From: Knufia peltigerae
Lineage: Eukaryota; Ascomycota; Eurotiomycetes; Chaetothyriales; Trichomeriaceae
NCBI GenBank assembly: GCA_030247855.1
Contig: JAPDRN010000013.1
Location: 186,001 to 250,000 of the forward strand
Direction: 5' to 3'
Length of the DNA stretch: 64,000 nt
Positions within the stretch are counted from its first letter, which is position 1. Every line of letters begins with the position of its first letter. Shown here one piece after another: positions 22,150 to 33,122 of this stretch. The notes beneath the pieces are model-generated. The model worked only from the letters and a program-made list of their open reading frames with translations. It searched no databases and was not told the DNA's origin. A program made the position numbers and the translations under genes.

Positions 22150-22678
22150 ACTCACCAATCTTAATGACGCCAGTTGTCTGAAGGAGGCTATGTAAGCAAT
22201 AGAGATATTTGTGTTTAAGTCCTTCTCTTATGGGGTATGTTACTGAGTTCAAAAATTTGTCAAAGTCAGGACATCCCTTTTCGTTTTAAAGTGAAGCTCA
22301 TCTGTCTTACGATAGTAGTAAGCTATTATTCATAAGGTACGCGAGTAATTTGATAACCTCTTTCGGCGAGATGAATGTGAGCTCTATGACAATGTAGAGA
22401 ACATCGTCAGTTATCAGCGCATTCTGGGCAATGACGATGTTTCAGTGTTGAAGACCTCAAAATATGTGAAGCGCCTCAGCTCCCTTTTTTTGCAATTTCT
22501 TCACATGGATGAGCTCCGTCTGAGGTTCTCTCCGATCCGCCACGTCGACAGGCCCAGCAAGTTTGCAATGGTAATTTTTTCTTTTATCGTTCTCATGGCG
22601 AAACCTATACTGTCCTGAGGGGGCGGTGTTGACAAATTGCTCCATCTCCACGTGTTGCTGGTCAGTCGACTTTTTCAT
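22150..22678 (-). pseudogene. Probable protein-kinase domain relic
   Basis: An ATG-started 73-codon frame (22678-22457) ends in VKKLQKKGAEALHIF, which resembles the beta3 lysine and helix C of a kinase. Beyond its stop, the next frames read H-NIVIAQ and DDVLYIVIE (near 22440-22370), the pattern of beta4/beta5. Near 22240-22160, EGLKH and GVIKIG resemble the end of the alphaE helix and the strand before DFG. The catalytic HRD and DFG cannot be found intact. The pieces are in order and separated by stops, so I read it as a decayed kinase; the match is by eye and moderate. Confidence 0.4.
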
Positions 22679-22813
22679 TCAATATGGGCTCTATTATCTT
22701 CTCCAAACACCAAATGCTGCCGGGTTTTGACTGCACCTGCTTCTCCCTCCTTCATGCTTGTACGTCTGTGCCAACAGACAAATTGTGAAGACAGATGAGT
22801 GTTTTGAGGCATA

Positions 22814-25164
22814 CTACTCCCTCTTTTCGTTCCCTATGTCGTCCTTCGACGCGCTTTCTACATGCAGGGAGTCGCCATTTACTTGGAGGGTCTTTGCCTG
22901 CTCGTTTCTCTTGTAGATCTGCCTAGGCGTGTGCGAGGTCAAGAATTGATCATAGTCCTTCAGGAATAGGGACGCGATGATTGCAGTCCCCCCAACGGCC
23001 ACACCTGAATAGTAGACGAAGGAAAAAGCTTTTGCGTAAGCATCAGACATGCTCTCAGTCAATGCAGTCGATATTGCCGTGGTCATGCCTGGTACTGCAG
23101 CAACAGCCGTCGGGCTTTGAGCTTGGATAGCCTGGAAGAGTTGAGGGAGGGATGACTGGGGTAATCCAGCCTGGAGAACTGCAGCCGGCACTCTGGCAGC
23201 GATTTCCGACTTGGACTTCGACGTCAGAACGGCAATAAAGACTGCTTGGAAGATTGCGCCCGATACAGTGCGAACAGCCGAAAGAATGGCTAGAAGAAGA
23301 AAGAATCGGTCATCAGCTTCCAAAACTCGGAGGTAAGCTGATCAAAGAAGGGATTTGGCCTCACCATATGCCATCCCGAGATCCATATCATCCACATCTA
23401 GTTGCACAATGACTGTCAGGCCTGAGTCGAGCAATCCGAGTGGGAAGCCTGCAAGGAAGGCGAACGCAATGGCTTTGGATTTGTCGTGTCTGTCGACGGT
23501 GGCCAGGGCAGCCATGAACGCGACAGCCATGATGGCAAGGACGAGAAGTTGTCGACGTATATGCTTGATCACGTTGATGAATGGGAACACCAGTACGATG
23601 CCTGCCCAGACACCCCAGCCAACTGCAGTCTATCAGATAGTTAGAACCCAAAATACCAAGTACTAAAACGTTGGTAGGGAGACAGACACTCATCCATGCT
23701 GAATCTTGCCACGTCTTTGTCTGTTGAGAGAAGACAGCCACAACCTCTGGTTTATTGTAAGTTCGAGGGAAAACAACAAGTTAATGAGACTGGTCACTCA
23801 CGTTGAGGCCAAATGAGCTGAAGAGAGAGATATAGAGCTCCCCCAGCCATGGAAATGATGTTCAGGCAAACAAATCCTCGAACGTTCTTGAAGAGCCTCA
23901 TCTCGACAAACGGGTTCGGACTCGGACAATATGCCTCGTAAAACAGAAACGCCACCACTATGACTCCCCCAGGAATCAGAAGTCCTAGGACTAGCCCCGA
24001 AGTCCACGGTCGTGGGTTTCCTCCCCAGGAGACACCGAGTAGGAACAGGGTAAGCCCGACAACAATAAGAACAATGCCACCAAAGTCCACACGCCTCAAC
24101 TCTTGCATGCGGGTCCTGCGGGCCCCATGAAGTTGCTGGAAGTTCGCAGGATGGTACACAAACAGTTGGATTAGAAATGCCACGCCTGCTTGAGTTTAGC
24201 GACTGATTGGGGTATTCTCAATAGGGCTCAACTAACCTGTGATGATCAAGTAAATGTAGTAGATCCACCTCCAATTCCTTGTCTCGACTAGGGCCCGTCC
24301 AACATAAGCGGCCAGACCTGTACAGCAGACGACTGGAACAAGTACAAAAGTCATTCCCACAAATTTGTACTTGTGTGGAATGAGCTCTGTTGACAGTCAG
24401 AAACTGATATTCGCGACCTAGGTGAACAAAGAATCCTTTATCGTACCTCCGGAGAATAGAGTCAATGACGAGTAGACACCACCGGCGAGGCCAATGATGG
24501 TCTACAGGAAAAAGTTAGCAACGTACGCCGTGACAATTTCAGACAAAGGCTACTCACATTTGCGCCGATCAAGACGTTCATGTTCCTGGCCGTGGCTGCC
24601 ACTATACCACCCACTATTGAAGCGCCTCCAGCAGTTAGGACAAAGTATCGTCGGCCAAACTTATCAGAGAGTCGACCGGTGAGCATGATCCCGATGGAGC
24701 AGCACATGGTCCAGACGATGGCGAACAGACTCGCATTGTCGCTGGGTCCTGTGTGAAGATTTGTCAGTGGTGAGAAGAGATTGAAATAAGACAGAATCTT
24801 GGAATCACATACCGATATCCGTATTGATAAAGGTCACGACAGAGGCAGGAACTGCGAAACCAAAGTACGTCGACACAACAACCAAAGACATGGACACCAT
24901 GGTCAAGATGTAGTGGAAACTGAAGAAGTATTCCTTCGGAGCTTCGGCAGCTTGTTGTGCAAGTATCTGCGAGTACATGTGATCGTCTTCTCGCCCTTTG
25001 TCAAATTTGACACGTTTTTCATCCTCGATCGATGGATGCTCGTCGTGGCTCGAAGACTGTTCTGGACAGGATTCGATGTCTTTTTGACTGCGGCTTGCAG
25101 GTTCCAATGATGTTTTCATCGTGGGGATCGCAGACATGGCTGTTGAATATGAAAAGACACTCAT
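22814..25164 (-). CDS. MFS multidrug/toxin efflux transporter, TRI12-like family
   Basis: A plasma-membrane major facilitator of the 14-helix drug:H+ antiporter type. Eight exons join in phase: 25164-24813, 24748-24558, 24501-24447, 24386-24237, 24185-23802, 23746-23690, 23622-23365 and 23289-22814, 640 residues. A charged cytosolic N-terminus (about 80 residues) precedes the first helix. Motif A is seen as GRLSDKFGRR, and RNWRWIYYIY marks helix 5. A long loop lies before the last helix. It is the left-most intact gene of the accessory block and could export its product or a toxic substrate. The join around exon 6/7 (WM then GWGVW) is the least certain. The family (fungal trichothecene efflux pump-like) is inferred from layout and motifs; substrate unknown. 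Confidence 0.82.
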
Positions 25165-25895
25165 TTGGCTGACCTCAACTGAAGGCAGCGACCAGGCTCT
25201 TTAACAACGATATCTCTTCTGTTGAACTACCCTGACTCGGGTTAGTATAACTGTCATCCTGGGGGATATTTTCGCCCCGTGGAGAAGAGAAATGATTTTC
25301 TGGGGGCGAGCTGGGACGATCGAAGTCGTGACCAAGGAAATTGTTATACACATTGCTTTGACTCGGTGAGAGCTCCACGAACTATGGACAGCAATGGATA
25401 GAGGTAACCAAATTTGGGCAGACTCTACCAGTAGCTACATGAGACTATTCATCTCTGGGTTGCAACTACTACTTCCTTTGGACTTCAATCTTGCTGACGA
25501 CTCATTAAGTCCCAAGGGAAAGTTTGAGATCGACACTCATTTCGAGCTTGCATCTGTAACGAAATTGTGACCACAGCTTGCTTCGGGAGGTGGGTTTAAC
25601 AGATGCCAGAGCCAAGTGACGAAGAATATACTGATTCATCTATACTCTATACATTACGTCTATCTCTTAGGTGCGTTCTGCATCCAAGATTCGGACAGAT
25701 AATGACTCTACTTCCATGTTTGGTTGTCCGAGTGTTTTGGAAGTGATTGGTCCAAGTACTGGAGTGCGTTTTGCCACCGTGTACAACTATGCAGGTGCAT
25801 TATATGGATGAAGATGTGAACTTCCTAGTATCCTAGAAATATCTCCCGACTGTGTCTTATGTACTGATGAAGCAGTCTTGACTCTTACTTACACC
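25165..25895. other. Promoter side of the MFS gene and 3' side of the SDR gene
   Basis: 731 bp. A 67-codon frame abuts the MFS start but begins with GTG and has no homology signal that I recognise. Otherwise AT-richer non-coding sequence. Confidence 0.45.
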
Positions 25896-26693
25896 TCAAG
25901 GGTATCCTCCATTGACCGGAAGAACTTGGCCGGTGATGAACGAAGCGGTGTCTTGTAACAGGAAGACTATAGCTTCTGCAATCTCCTCTGGCCTGCCTTC
26001 TCTTTTCAGCGGGACCATGGCCGCAGCATGTGCTTCAAGCTGTTTGCCTCCATCAGGGGCAACTGCCGCTGCCCTCGCCAGCACGGATCGAGTGAGTGGT
26101 GTGTCGATGCCACCGGGCGCAATCAAGTTGACACGTACTCCAAGTGGTGCAAAGTCCTCTGCCCAGGTTCTGGTCAGGCCGAGCACTGCGTGCTTACTTG
26201 CACAGTAGGCGGCCAGAGTAGGAAACCCCTTGAGCGTCGCGCTTGAACCGATGTTGACGATGCTCGCTCGTCCCTCCTTGATGGGTGACTGGGGAGTGGT
26301 ATTCGTTTCGACATGGCGTAGGAATTCGGTTGCACAGTTCCACGTTCCTTGGACATTTACAGCCATTGTTCGTTCAAATGCTTCATCACTCTCGATACGG
26401 ACGCCACTTGAACCCACGATACCAGCAGAGTTGACGAGACCATAAATGTCGGGACTGCGACTGAATATCTTGCTAAATGTATCGCGCACCGATGTCCTTG
26501 ACGCCACATCAACAGATCCGTAGTAGAACATTGATTTTTTGTTGCCTCCTTCGAGTTGTGGTGGAAGGGATGAAGCACGGTCGACAACGTGGACTGTCGC
26601 CCCCGATCTCAATAGCTTCACGGCCGTGGCGAGGCCGATCCCACTTGCTCCGCCTGTGACCACAAAGGACTTTGAGATTGTTGTTGCCGCCAT
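25896..26693 (-). CDS. Short-chain dehydrogenase/reductase
   Basis: 265 residues without introns, from the ATG at 26693 (MAATTISKSF). The classical SDR layout is complete: the NAD(P) motif TGGASGIG at about residues 13-20, NSAG in place of NNAG, the catalytic Ser in NIGSSA, and YCASK as the active-site Tyr-x3-Lys. The C-terminus ends PVNGGYP, normal for the family. An Asp at the end of beta2 (HVVDRAS) suggests NAD rather than NADP. It should interconvert an alcohol and a ketone. In this block it could supply the ketone that a Baeyer-Villiger enzyme needs; that link is inference. Confidence 0.9.
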   Translation of the reverse strand: MAATTISKSFVVTGGASGIGLATAVKLLRSGATVHVVDRASSLPPQLEGGNKKSMFYYGSVDVASRTSVRDTFSKIFSRSPDIYGLVNSAGIVGSSGVRIESDEAFERTMAVNVQGTWNCATEFLRHVETNTTPQSPIKEGRASIVNIGSSATLKGFPTLAAYCASKHAVLGLTRTWAEDFAPLGVRVNLIAPGGIDTPLTRSVLARAAAVAPDGGKQLEAHAAAMVPLKREGRPEEIAEAIVFLLQDTASFITGQVLPVNGGYP

Positions 26694-27801
26694 TATGAGG
26701 GTCCTTGGAGTTTTCAGAGAGAAGAGGCTTATCCCCTGAATATTGAGTACAAGTGTCGATGATTCCAATATCTAAATAGCTAAATGGCGCGCAGAAAGCA
26801 AGATATAGGGTCGCTTCCCCGGTATGTCGTCCTGCAAGGATCCTGTGTGCTGGCGGAGTCTTCTGTGTGATTGATTTTCCTACTTTGGATCCGGAGAGCC
26901 TTGCTGACGGACCAAGATCCTCACATTTCCATGGAATATGTAGTGATGTGGGCACGGTTCCACCAGGCTTTCTACATGATCCTCATTACACATATTTCGT
27001 GACAAAACTAGACCTTGCCCCCTATCTGGGCGATGAATAGGTACAAAGTTGACAAACCGAGCGACAATTATCTTTGGGGACCTCGGGCCGCGATCCTGGA
27101 ACGAAGGTCACTTGAACCTTCAGTCAAGTGTGCTTAAGAGTACGTGCCTGGCAATCCGGAGAAGACTCCCCCGCTATCTTGTGTACACTTGTATTATGCA
27201 TTAGCCTGTTACCAGGAGGCTCGACCATTGTCCAGCATTGTTCTGCTCACTCTGGTTCTTGTGCTAGTAAAATATGTATATGATCTCTTGAGTTACCCAA
27301 AAAGAAAGCAAAGGAAACAAGGAGACCGGATTTTATTCACTCAGCAAAACTCTAGCCTGGCAGGCAATCACACGCTGGGTGATTACCGGCCAGGCCGAGG
27401 GAAATCCCACGCGGGGGATTTTTTCCGAAGTGTCTTCACGTTATCTCCCAACTAGGACACTCACACATAGAGGCCATGTATGCTAGGAACCGACCAGTGA
27501 TTTGAGGCACCACTGGCGTCAGGGCAGATGAATACCCAAGATAAAGTGCCTCTTCTCTGGCGAAATACCAGGCTGGTCTTGGACCGGTGGAAGTAGTTTG
27601 AAGCCACTACGCCAGGCAAGCCACAGGTAAGATTGAGGAATTGTTGGTATAAATTTCACTTTTCAAATATATAACCATTGAATCTTGGGCAGAAAACCAA
27701 TAAGAGTCCTAAATGTTGTGAAGACTTCACTGGCCATTGGTGAATGAATGATACCCGTGGAAAGGGCTGTTCAAACTGTGCAGGTCTTTTCAGATTCAAC
27801 A
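26694..27801. other. 1.1-kb intergenic region, no gene seen
   Basis: It contains the SDR promoter and the 3' end of the hydrolase gene. The frame at 27144-27455 starts with GTG and has one hydrophobic patch but no other support. No repeat or RNA gene is evident. Confidence 0.5.
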
Positions 27802-29374
27802 TCAGATCCCAAAAGCAATGTAAACTGCCGCCTCATAGCGAATAGCAAGATCAACTCCCAGTTCATCACCGTTCGGTAGGAGTTGCATGAAAATGGTTGA
27901 TGCGATACCACTCGTTCGATCAATCCACTATTTCAGTAACAACCCAAATTAGCCCAGACTGGACGTTGGACCAGAAAGATGGCATAGATGACCCAAGATA
28001 GGACAAAGACTTACCCAGGTCAAATTTGTCATACCGCCCCATTGCAGCGTCCCTGCTCTCCTGCGGCCAGGAAAACCATCGACGTTGATCAAGCCTGCCA
28101 GCCCATGATGTACTGCATACCGTGGCGGTACCAATGGTCCCAGGACTCGTTTGGCCGCTCCGTGAACGATAGACATGAGGTCCTTGTTATTCGGACCTTC
28201 TTGTGCTGTGAACATCTCCTCGACCGACTCTGGACTCAGAATGGATCCGCCTCTGTTCAGCAGCGCGGAGAGTAATTTTGCATAGTCGGTTGCCGTGCTC
28301 CAGACCCCGTGTCCGGCCATTTCACAAGGAGGTTCTTTTGGTAGTGGTGCCGGTACCGGGCAGAGTTTGCCATTCTCGTCCCGGGCGTAGAGCTGGACAA
28401 GGTCATCTTCGTACTTGGAAGGATTAAACGTCGTTTTTGTCATCCCTAGAGGGTCCCATATCCCTTGCTTATAGATGTCTTCTAAAGATCTTCCGTGAAG
28501 TCTGGACAGCTTTTCCACCACACAGACGAACACGCCAATGTTAGCATTTCCATCACCTTTCTGGGTCTAAAGAAAAAAGATCGTGGGTGGGGTAGTCGTA
28601 CCAACACTCCAGCCCAGTCTATCCCTGCTCCATAAGACCAGCCCGTTCCAGGCTCAAAGGCCAGAGGGCACGACTTGATCGATATCTATAAGGACATCAC
28701 TTGTCTTAGCTGTGGTAATTTGGCATGTGGTTTTCTGAGGCAGGCTACCACTGACCTGATCTGAGTCCAGTATTCCATGCTTGAGTCCGACAGCTTGTGA
28801 CCATTCAGCAATCGAAGGAGGCGCAACTTCGTAACCGACACCACTCTGATGCGATAGCAATAGCCTAAGAACAGGCCAGTATAATTAGTTATGGTCTTCG
28901 TTGAACGTCTCGTCCAGGCCACCAATGAGACATGGCGTGTTCCGAGGCACACTCACCTCAGCGAGATTTTGCTCTTCCTCGGCTTCGTAGTTGGAACCCC
29001 ATTTGAATCTTTACCACCATCCAAGACTTCCAGTGCTGCCAGATCAGGAAGGATATGAGACACGTCGTCATCCAGCCCTACGAGGCCTCTCTCTACCGCT
29101 TGTAGTGCCGCCACAGTGCACATCAACTTGGATTGAGATCCAAGCCAGAAGACGCTGTCCATTTTAAGAGGATCGCCTTCTTCGTGGCCGACGCCGCTGG
29201 CATGTTGCCACAGGATATTTCCTGGGGGGCCAAGAATCAGCCTTGGACTCGAATGATCCTCACGTCCAGGAGCATACCATTTTGTCCGACTGCAATGGCC
29301 GCGATCGAAGGGGTCACATATTTTGGCGACTTCGGGTCGGTGCTTTCATCGATCAGCTTGGTTAGTGAATCCAT
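27802..29374 (-). CDS. Serine beta-lactamase-like hydrolase (class C fold)
   Basis: Member of the beta-lactamase/transpeptidase superfamily, which in fungi mostly holds esterases, acyltransferases and lactone hydrolases. Six exons join in phase: 29374-29278, 29221-28957, 28864-28756, 28685-28602, 28509-28015 and 27927-27802, 391 residues. The nucleophile motif S-x-x-K appears as SQSK (LGSQSKLM); the Tyr motif is seen as WSYGAGIDWAG; LLLSHQSGVGY and WDPLGM are family landmarks. No signal peptide, so probably cytosolic. The fourth acceptor was chosen because it alone leaves an intron of normal size (92 bp) and aligns WAGVL with the family. It is divergent from the MDR dehydrogenase gene. Hydrolysis of a BVMO-made ester or lactone is a plausible, unproven role. 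Confidence 0.83.
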
Positions 29375-30032
29375 GATCCAAGACTGAATTCTTCTATGGC
29401 TTTCGGAGGTTTGGGAGTCCGGCGAATGGCTCCAACACTTTTCTCAGAGCCGTCTGATGCTCTCCAACCTCCAGCATTGTGGTGAGTATAATTTGTATTA
29501 TTTTTCGCCAGGGAAATATCGGATGTACTGTATGTATGCTGGCCGGAAATGTGTGTGGTTGTTTTCTCACTTCATTATTGACTAAGATTCTCCAGCGTCA
29601 AACAGAGAGAGAGATACTCCGCAATTCAGGGAGACCGGGGTTCTTGGAGGAATCTGGAGGTAAATACTCCGTAATGGCCCCGGGTTTGTTCTCCACAGGC
29701 CCTAAATCCTTGCGACGTTACCCAATCCCCCTGCAGCTTTGGGTAGCTTTGGGCTCTTCGACCGGAGTAACTTCCGGAAGCGCCAAACTCGGATCAATAA
29801 TGACAAAGGAATTTCTTAGAAATATTAATGATTCGAAAGATTTATGAATTGGCTCCGGAGGTGCACATGATCTTGAGCGGGAAAAGCATTACCGAAATTC
29901 GAGATGTGAGAATTACATCTCCACATTCGTCTGGATTCTTCAATATACCAGATAATCATTGTTTATTTTGCGAGAACGCAGCGCATTTCACAGCAAGCGA
30001 CATTCACATAGAGACGACGCACGTGAAGAGAG
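29375..30032. promoter_or_regulatory. Divergent promoter of the hydrolase and dehydrogenase genes
   Basis: 658 bp shared by two cluster genes. It contains the inverted repeat described at 29762-29777, a TACTCCGTA nonamer at 29665-29673, and a direct repeat AGCTTTGGG in two adjacent copies near 29733-29752. Confidence 0.5.
29762..29777. promoter_or_regulatory. Palindromic CGG-N8-CCG site, candidate zinc-cluster operator
   Basis: The sequence is CCGGA, six bases, TCCGG: perfect 5-bp arms. Inverted CGG/CCG triplets are the standard recognition element of Zn2Cys6 dimers; spacing varies by factor. It lies in the middle of a divergent promoter. Confidence 0.4.
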
Positions 30033-30995
30033 ATGAAAGCATATCAGTTCGAGTCTGCCCAAGAAGGCCTTCGCTTGAGCGACCTGCCTGTGCCCGAGAC
30101 TAGTGGCGACGAAGTACTTGTGCGTGTCGAAGCGGCAGGCATTTGTCACTCTGATGCTCATGCACTGAAAGGCGAGGGGTCATGGTTAGGGAAAAGTCCC
30201 ATCACGCTCGGTCACGAGGCTGCAGGTACAGTTGCAGGAATTGGGCCAGACGTGGCAGATTTTAAAGTCGGCGACCGCGTTGGTGTTGCACTCATCCCCA
30301 CCGACAGTGGTGACTGGAGCCACATCATCGGCGTGGGCAGAGACGGGAGCTACGCGCAGCAGGTCCTGGTTCCCGCGAGAACTTTGGTCCATCTCCCCGA
30401 CGAGGTTGATTTTCCCCAGGCGGCCGTGGCCAACGATTCCATCTCAACCGCCTACCACGCCGTCGTCGCCGAAGCCAAGGTAGCGGCGTCCACGACTGTC
30501 GGTATCGTAGGCCTTGGTGGTCTCGGGCTCAATGGCGTCCGTATAGCGGCCCTTCAGGGGGCGACGGTATACGGGGTAGACATCGACGAGAAGAAATTCG
30601 CCGACGCGACCTCTCTCGGAGCCCACCGTTGTTATAAGAAATTAAATGATATTCCAAGCGAGGTGGTCTTGGATGTGGTGATAGATTTCGCTGGCGTTGG
30701 GGTCACGACACAGGACGCGATGATGAGGGTCAAGTCTAGCGGGACCGTCGTCTTGGTCGGGATCGGAGTTCCAAGTTTCGAAATGTCGACGCACGCCCTC
30801 ATGCTACGGAGTCTTGTCCTGCGTGGGTCTAGGGGTGCGACGAAGGATGAATATCAAGAAGTACTCAAGCTCATTGCGGCGGGTGAGATTGTCCCGAAAC
30901 TTGAGGAGGTGCCGTTCACCAAGATCCCTGAGAGCCTGGAGAGGCTTGAGCATGGCGACGTTCTCGGAAGGCTGTTTACTCGGCCAAATGCTTAA
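30033..30995 (+). CDS. Zinc-type MDR alcohol dehydrogenase lacking the structural-zinc loop
   Basis: 320 residues, no introns. The N-terminal GroES-like domain has the catalytic zinc ligands Cys38 (GICHSD) and His61-Glu62 (LGHEAAG); the third ligand appears to be Asp135 in VANDSIST, at the position where many family members use Asp or Cys. The nucleotide motif GLGGLGLNG lies near 155-163, followed by an acidic VDIDEKK that favours NAD. The usual four-cysteine loop for the structural zinc is absent: residues 86-110 read through without any Cys. Length is about 20-30 residues below most MDR alcohol dehydrogenases for that reason. It likely oxidises an alcohol or reduces an aldehyde/ketone in the same route as its neighbours. 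Confidence 0.87.
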   Translation: MKAYQFESAQEGLRLSDLPVPETSGDEVLVRVEAAGICHSDAHALKGEGSWLGKSPITLGHEAAGTVAGIGPDVADFKVGDRVGVALIPTDSGDWSHIIGVGRDGSYAQQVLVPARTLVHLPDEVDFPQAAVANDSISTAYHAVVAEAKVAASTTVGIVGLGGLGLNGVRIAALQGATVYGVDIDEKKFADATSLGAHRCYKKLNDIPSEVVLDVVIDFAGVGVTTQDAMMRVKSSGTVVLVGIGVPSFEMSTHALMLRSLVLRGSRGATKDEYQEVLKLIAAGEIVPKLEEVPFTKIPESLERLEHGDVLGRLFTRPNA

Positions 30996-31355
30996 GACGC
31001 TGAGATAAACGCTGGCATATTGAATTCAACACAAGCGTTTGATCCTGGACGGTTTAGAATTCAATCATTTATCCCCTCGCAATGTTTCAGCCCTTCTGCG
31101 TGTCGCCATTGCTCTTCAGGCATCGTTTGTCTTGGCGCCGTGTGGCCAGGGAGTCGAGGACATGAACGTGGAAGATATAGATCGATTGGCACAAAGACAC
31201 ATTCTTCAAGACTGACGGGAATTGCTATTCATATAGCTATCTACGAAAGTAGTGGTGCCTTAATGCCCATGGCCAGAACACTTCTATATCTCTCATACTC
31301 AAAAACTGATGGGGAGAATGCTGCGCCAATGTTTGTATGTCAAGAAAATATAGAT
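30996..31355. other. Intergenic region between convergent genes
   Basis: 360 bp with the 3' ends of the MDR and first monooxygenase genes. Nothing else seen. Confidence 0.5.
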
Positions 31356-33122
31356 TCATTCAATATCCCATTCTTCATCCTCGTTGTTTCGGATGTATGG
31401 GATTGGTAAATCGTCTCGGCTGTACTTTCCCTCAGTGATTGTAAGGCCGTTCCCAAGGAATTTGAAGATATTCCCAGGATCTTTATACTTGATGTCGTAA
31501 TGCTCGTACCGCGGATGCTTCAGGAATTTGAGGTGATGGAAAAGACTGCCTGGCCAGATGTACACGCGACCATTTGGTTCATTGTCCTATCTCGGTCAGA
31601 AAAGAAGATCGGTGTTTAAGGAGGAATCTCATACTTTGTACCAACTCTTACATTCCTCAGCCCACACGCTGTGCTTGGAGTGCCATGTGTCCATGTACAA
31701 GTTCAACTGTGTTGTGACATCTTCCCGCGGTACCATACTTTGGATTTGATCCTCTTGTAACTTGCGACAACATTTCAGGATGTAGTCAACTTGTACCTCG
31801 TGGCTGGGCAATGCACATCCCTGGCCCCAGTTCCCTCTAGGCCCGTTGACCACGAAGTAATTGGGGAATCCAGGCGCGGCGATTGAGGCGTAAACGTTCG
31901 GTTTGGATTGATCTTGCATGACCTGTCCGTCGAGACCTGTGATCTTGAAATGTGGCAAAAATTGGACATGAAAACCAGTGGCGCAAGCCAGCATTTCCAC
32001 TTTGTATCTTTCCCCGGTACTGGTCACCACGCCGTCTGGGACAATTTTGCTGATCTCGTCAAAGACACATGTCACATTCTCTGCTCGGAGTGCCTCGAGA
32101 TACCCCTCACCCGGCGTTAGTCGACGACATCCAGGGCTCCAGTCTGGGATAAGATGTTCCTTCAAGTCTTCGCGGTCGCCTAGTCTTTCGGCCATGGATT
32201 CCTGCATGGCCTTTTTAGCCATTATATTGAGATCTGAACCTCGGTAAAACATTTTGAAGCCAGACACGACGGATCGCTCCAGAGCACGCCGATAACGAAG
32301 ATGATATTCTGGATCGTCTCGAAACCGCAGCTTCTCCTTCTCAGTGTACTTGTGTTTTCCAGCCGCGTGAGGCTCCATCGCTTCAGGGTCGGCCTCCTTG
32401 TTGGAGACGTTGCTGCCTAATTGAGGACCGATGTAGGTTTTGTTGCGCATGAAGACTGTGACGTGGTGTCCAGCAGCAGACAACTGAGGTACCATTTGTA
32501 CCGAACTCGACCCTGTACCGATTATGGCAATGGTCTTGTCTTTGAAATCGAGCGTTGTGTCCCAGTCTGCAGAGTGGGCTAGAATGCCCTTGAAATCATG
32601 AAGACCTTCGATCGCTGGCCACTTCCACTTGTTGACCACTCCGGCCCCGTTGACGATTACATTGCATGTGTCGACAAAAGTGCTGCCGTCCTTTCGTTGG
32701 ATATGTACATTCCAAAGACCATTCTGCTCATCCCATGCCGCCGACATGACTTCGGTGTTTAATTGGACGTACTTGTCCAGGTCGTATTTCTTTGCAAACG
32801 CAAGCATATAATTTTGAATTTCATCGCTGTAACTATAGTACCCGCTCCATTCGGGGTTGGGCTCGAATGGAAACGTGTACGTGTGTGCGGGAATGTCACA
32901 AGCACAGCCCGGATACTGGTTCTCGTACCATGTGCCGCCTATGACTGGGTTCTTTTCGTAGCAGGTCAGCTCGTAATTTGAGAGAGCCTTTTCAGCCTTG
33001 TGGGCGAAGAGAAGTCCTGATGCACCAGCCCCGACGTGGATTATTTTCAAAGGTTGAGGACTGCATTGTGGGTAATCTGGAACATCATCAAATGTATACG
33101 GTGCATCCTGAAGGAGCGGCAT
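31356..33122 (-). CDS. FAD-dependent Baeyer-Villiger-type monooxygenase 1
   Basis: Flavoprotein of 572 residues in two exons, 33122-31635 and 31586-31356, joined in phase 0 across a 48-bp intron. The FAD-binding motif GAGASG sits at 31-36, the GGTWYENQYPGC block at 62-73, the Baeyer-Villiger fingerprint FKGILAHSADWD at 177-188 and the NADP motif GTGSSS at 202-207. ATGFH marks the late conserved element. The short second exon carries the WPGSLFHH element typical of this subgroup. It should insert oxygen next to a carbonyl using NADPH and O2, or hydroxylate or epoxidise in some members. Its start is divergent from the bZIP regulator 0.8 kb away. Confidence 0.9.

Noticed and set aside
27144..27455. 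103-codon frame with a hydrophobic segment
   Set aside because: Start is GTG, not ATG; composition is not gene-like and no partner exon is seen.
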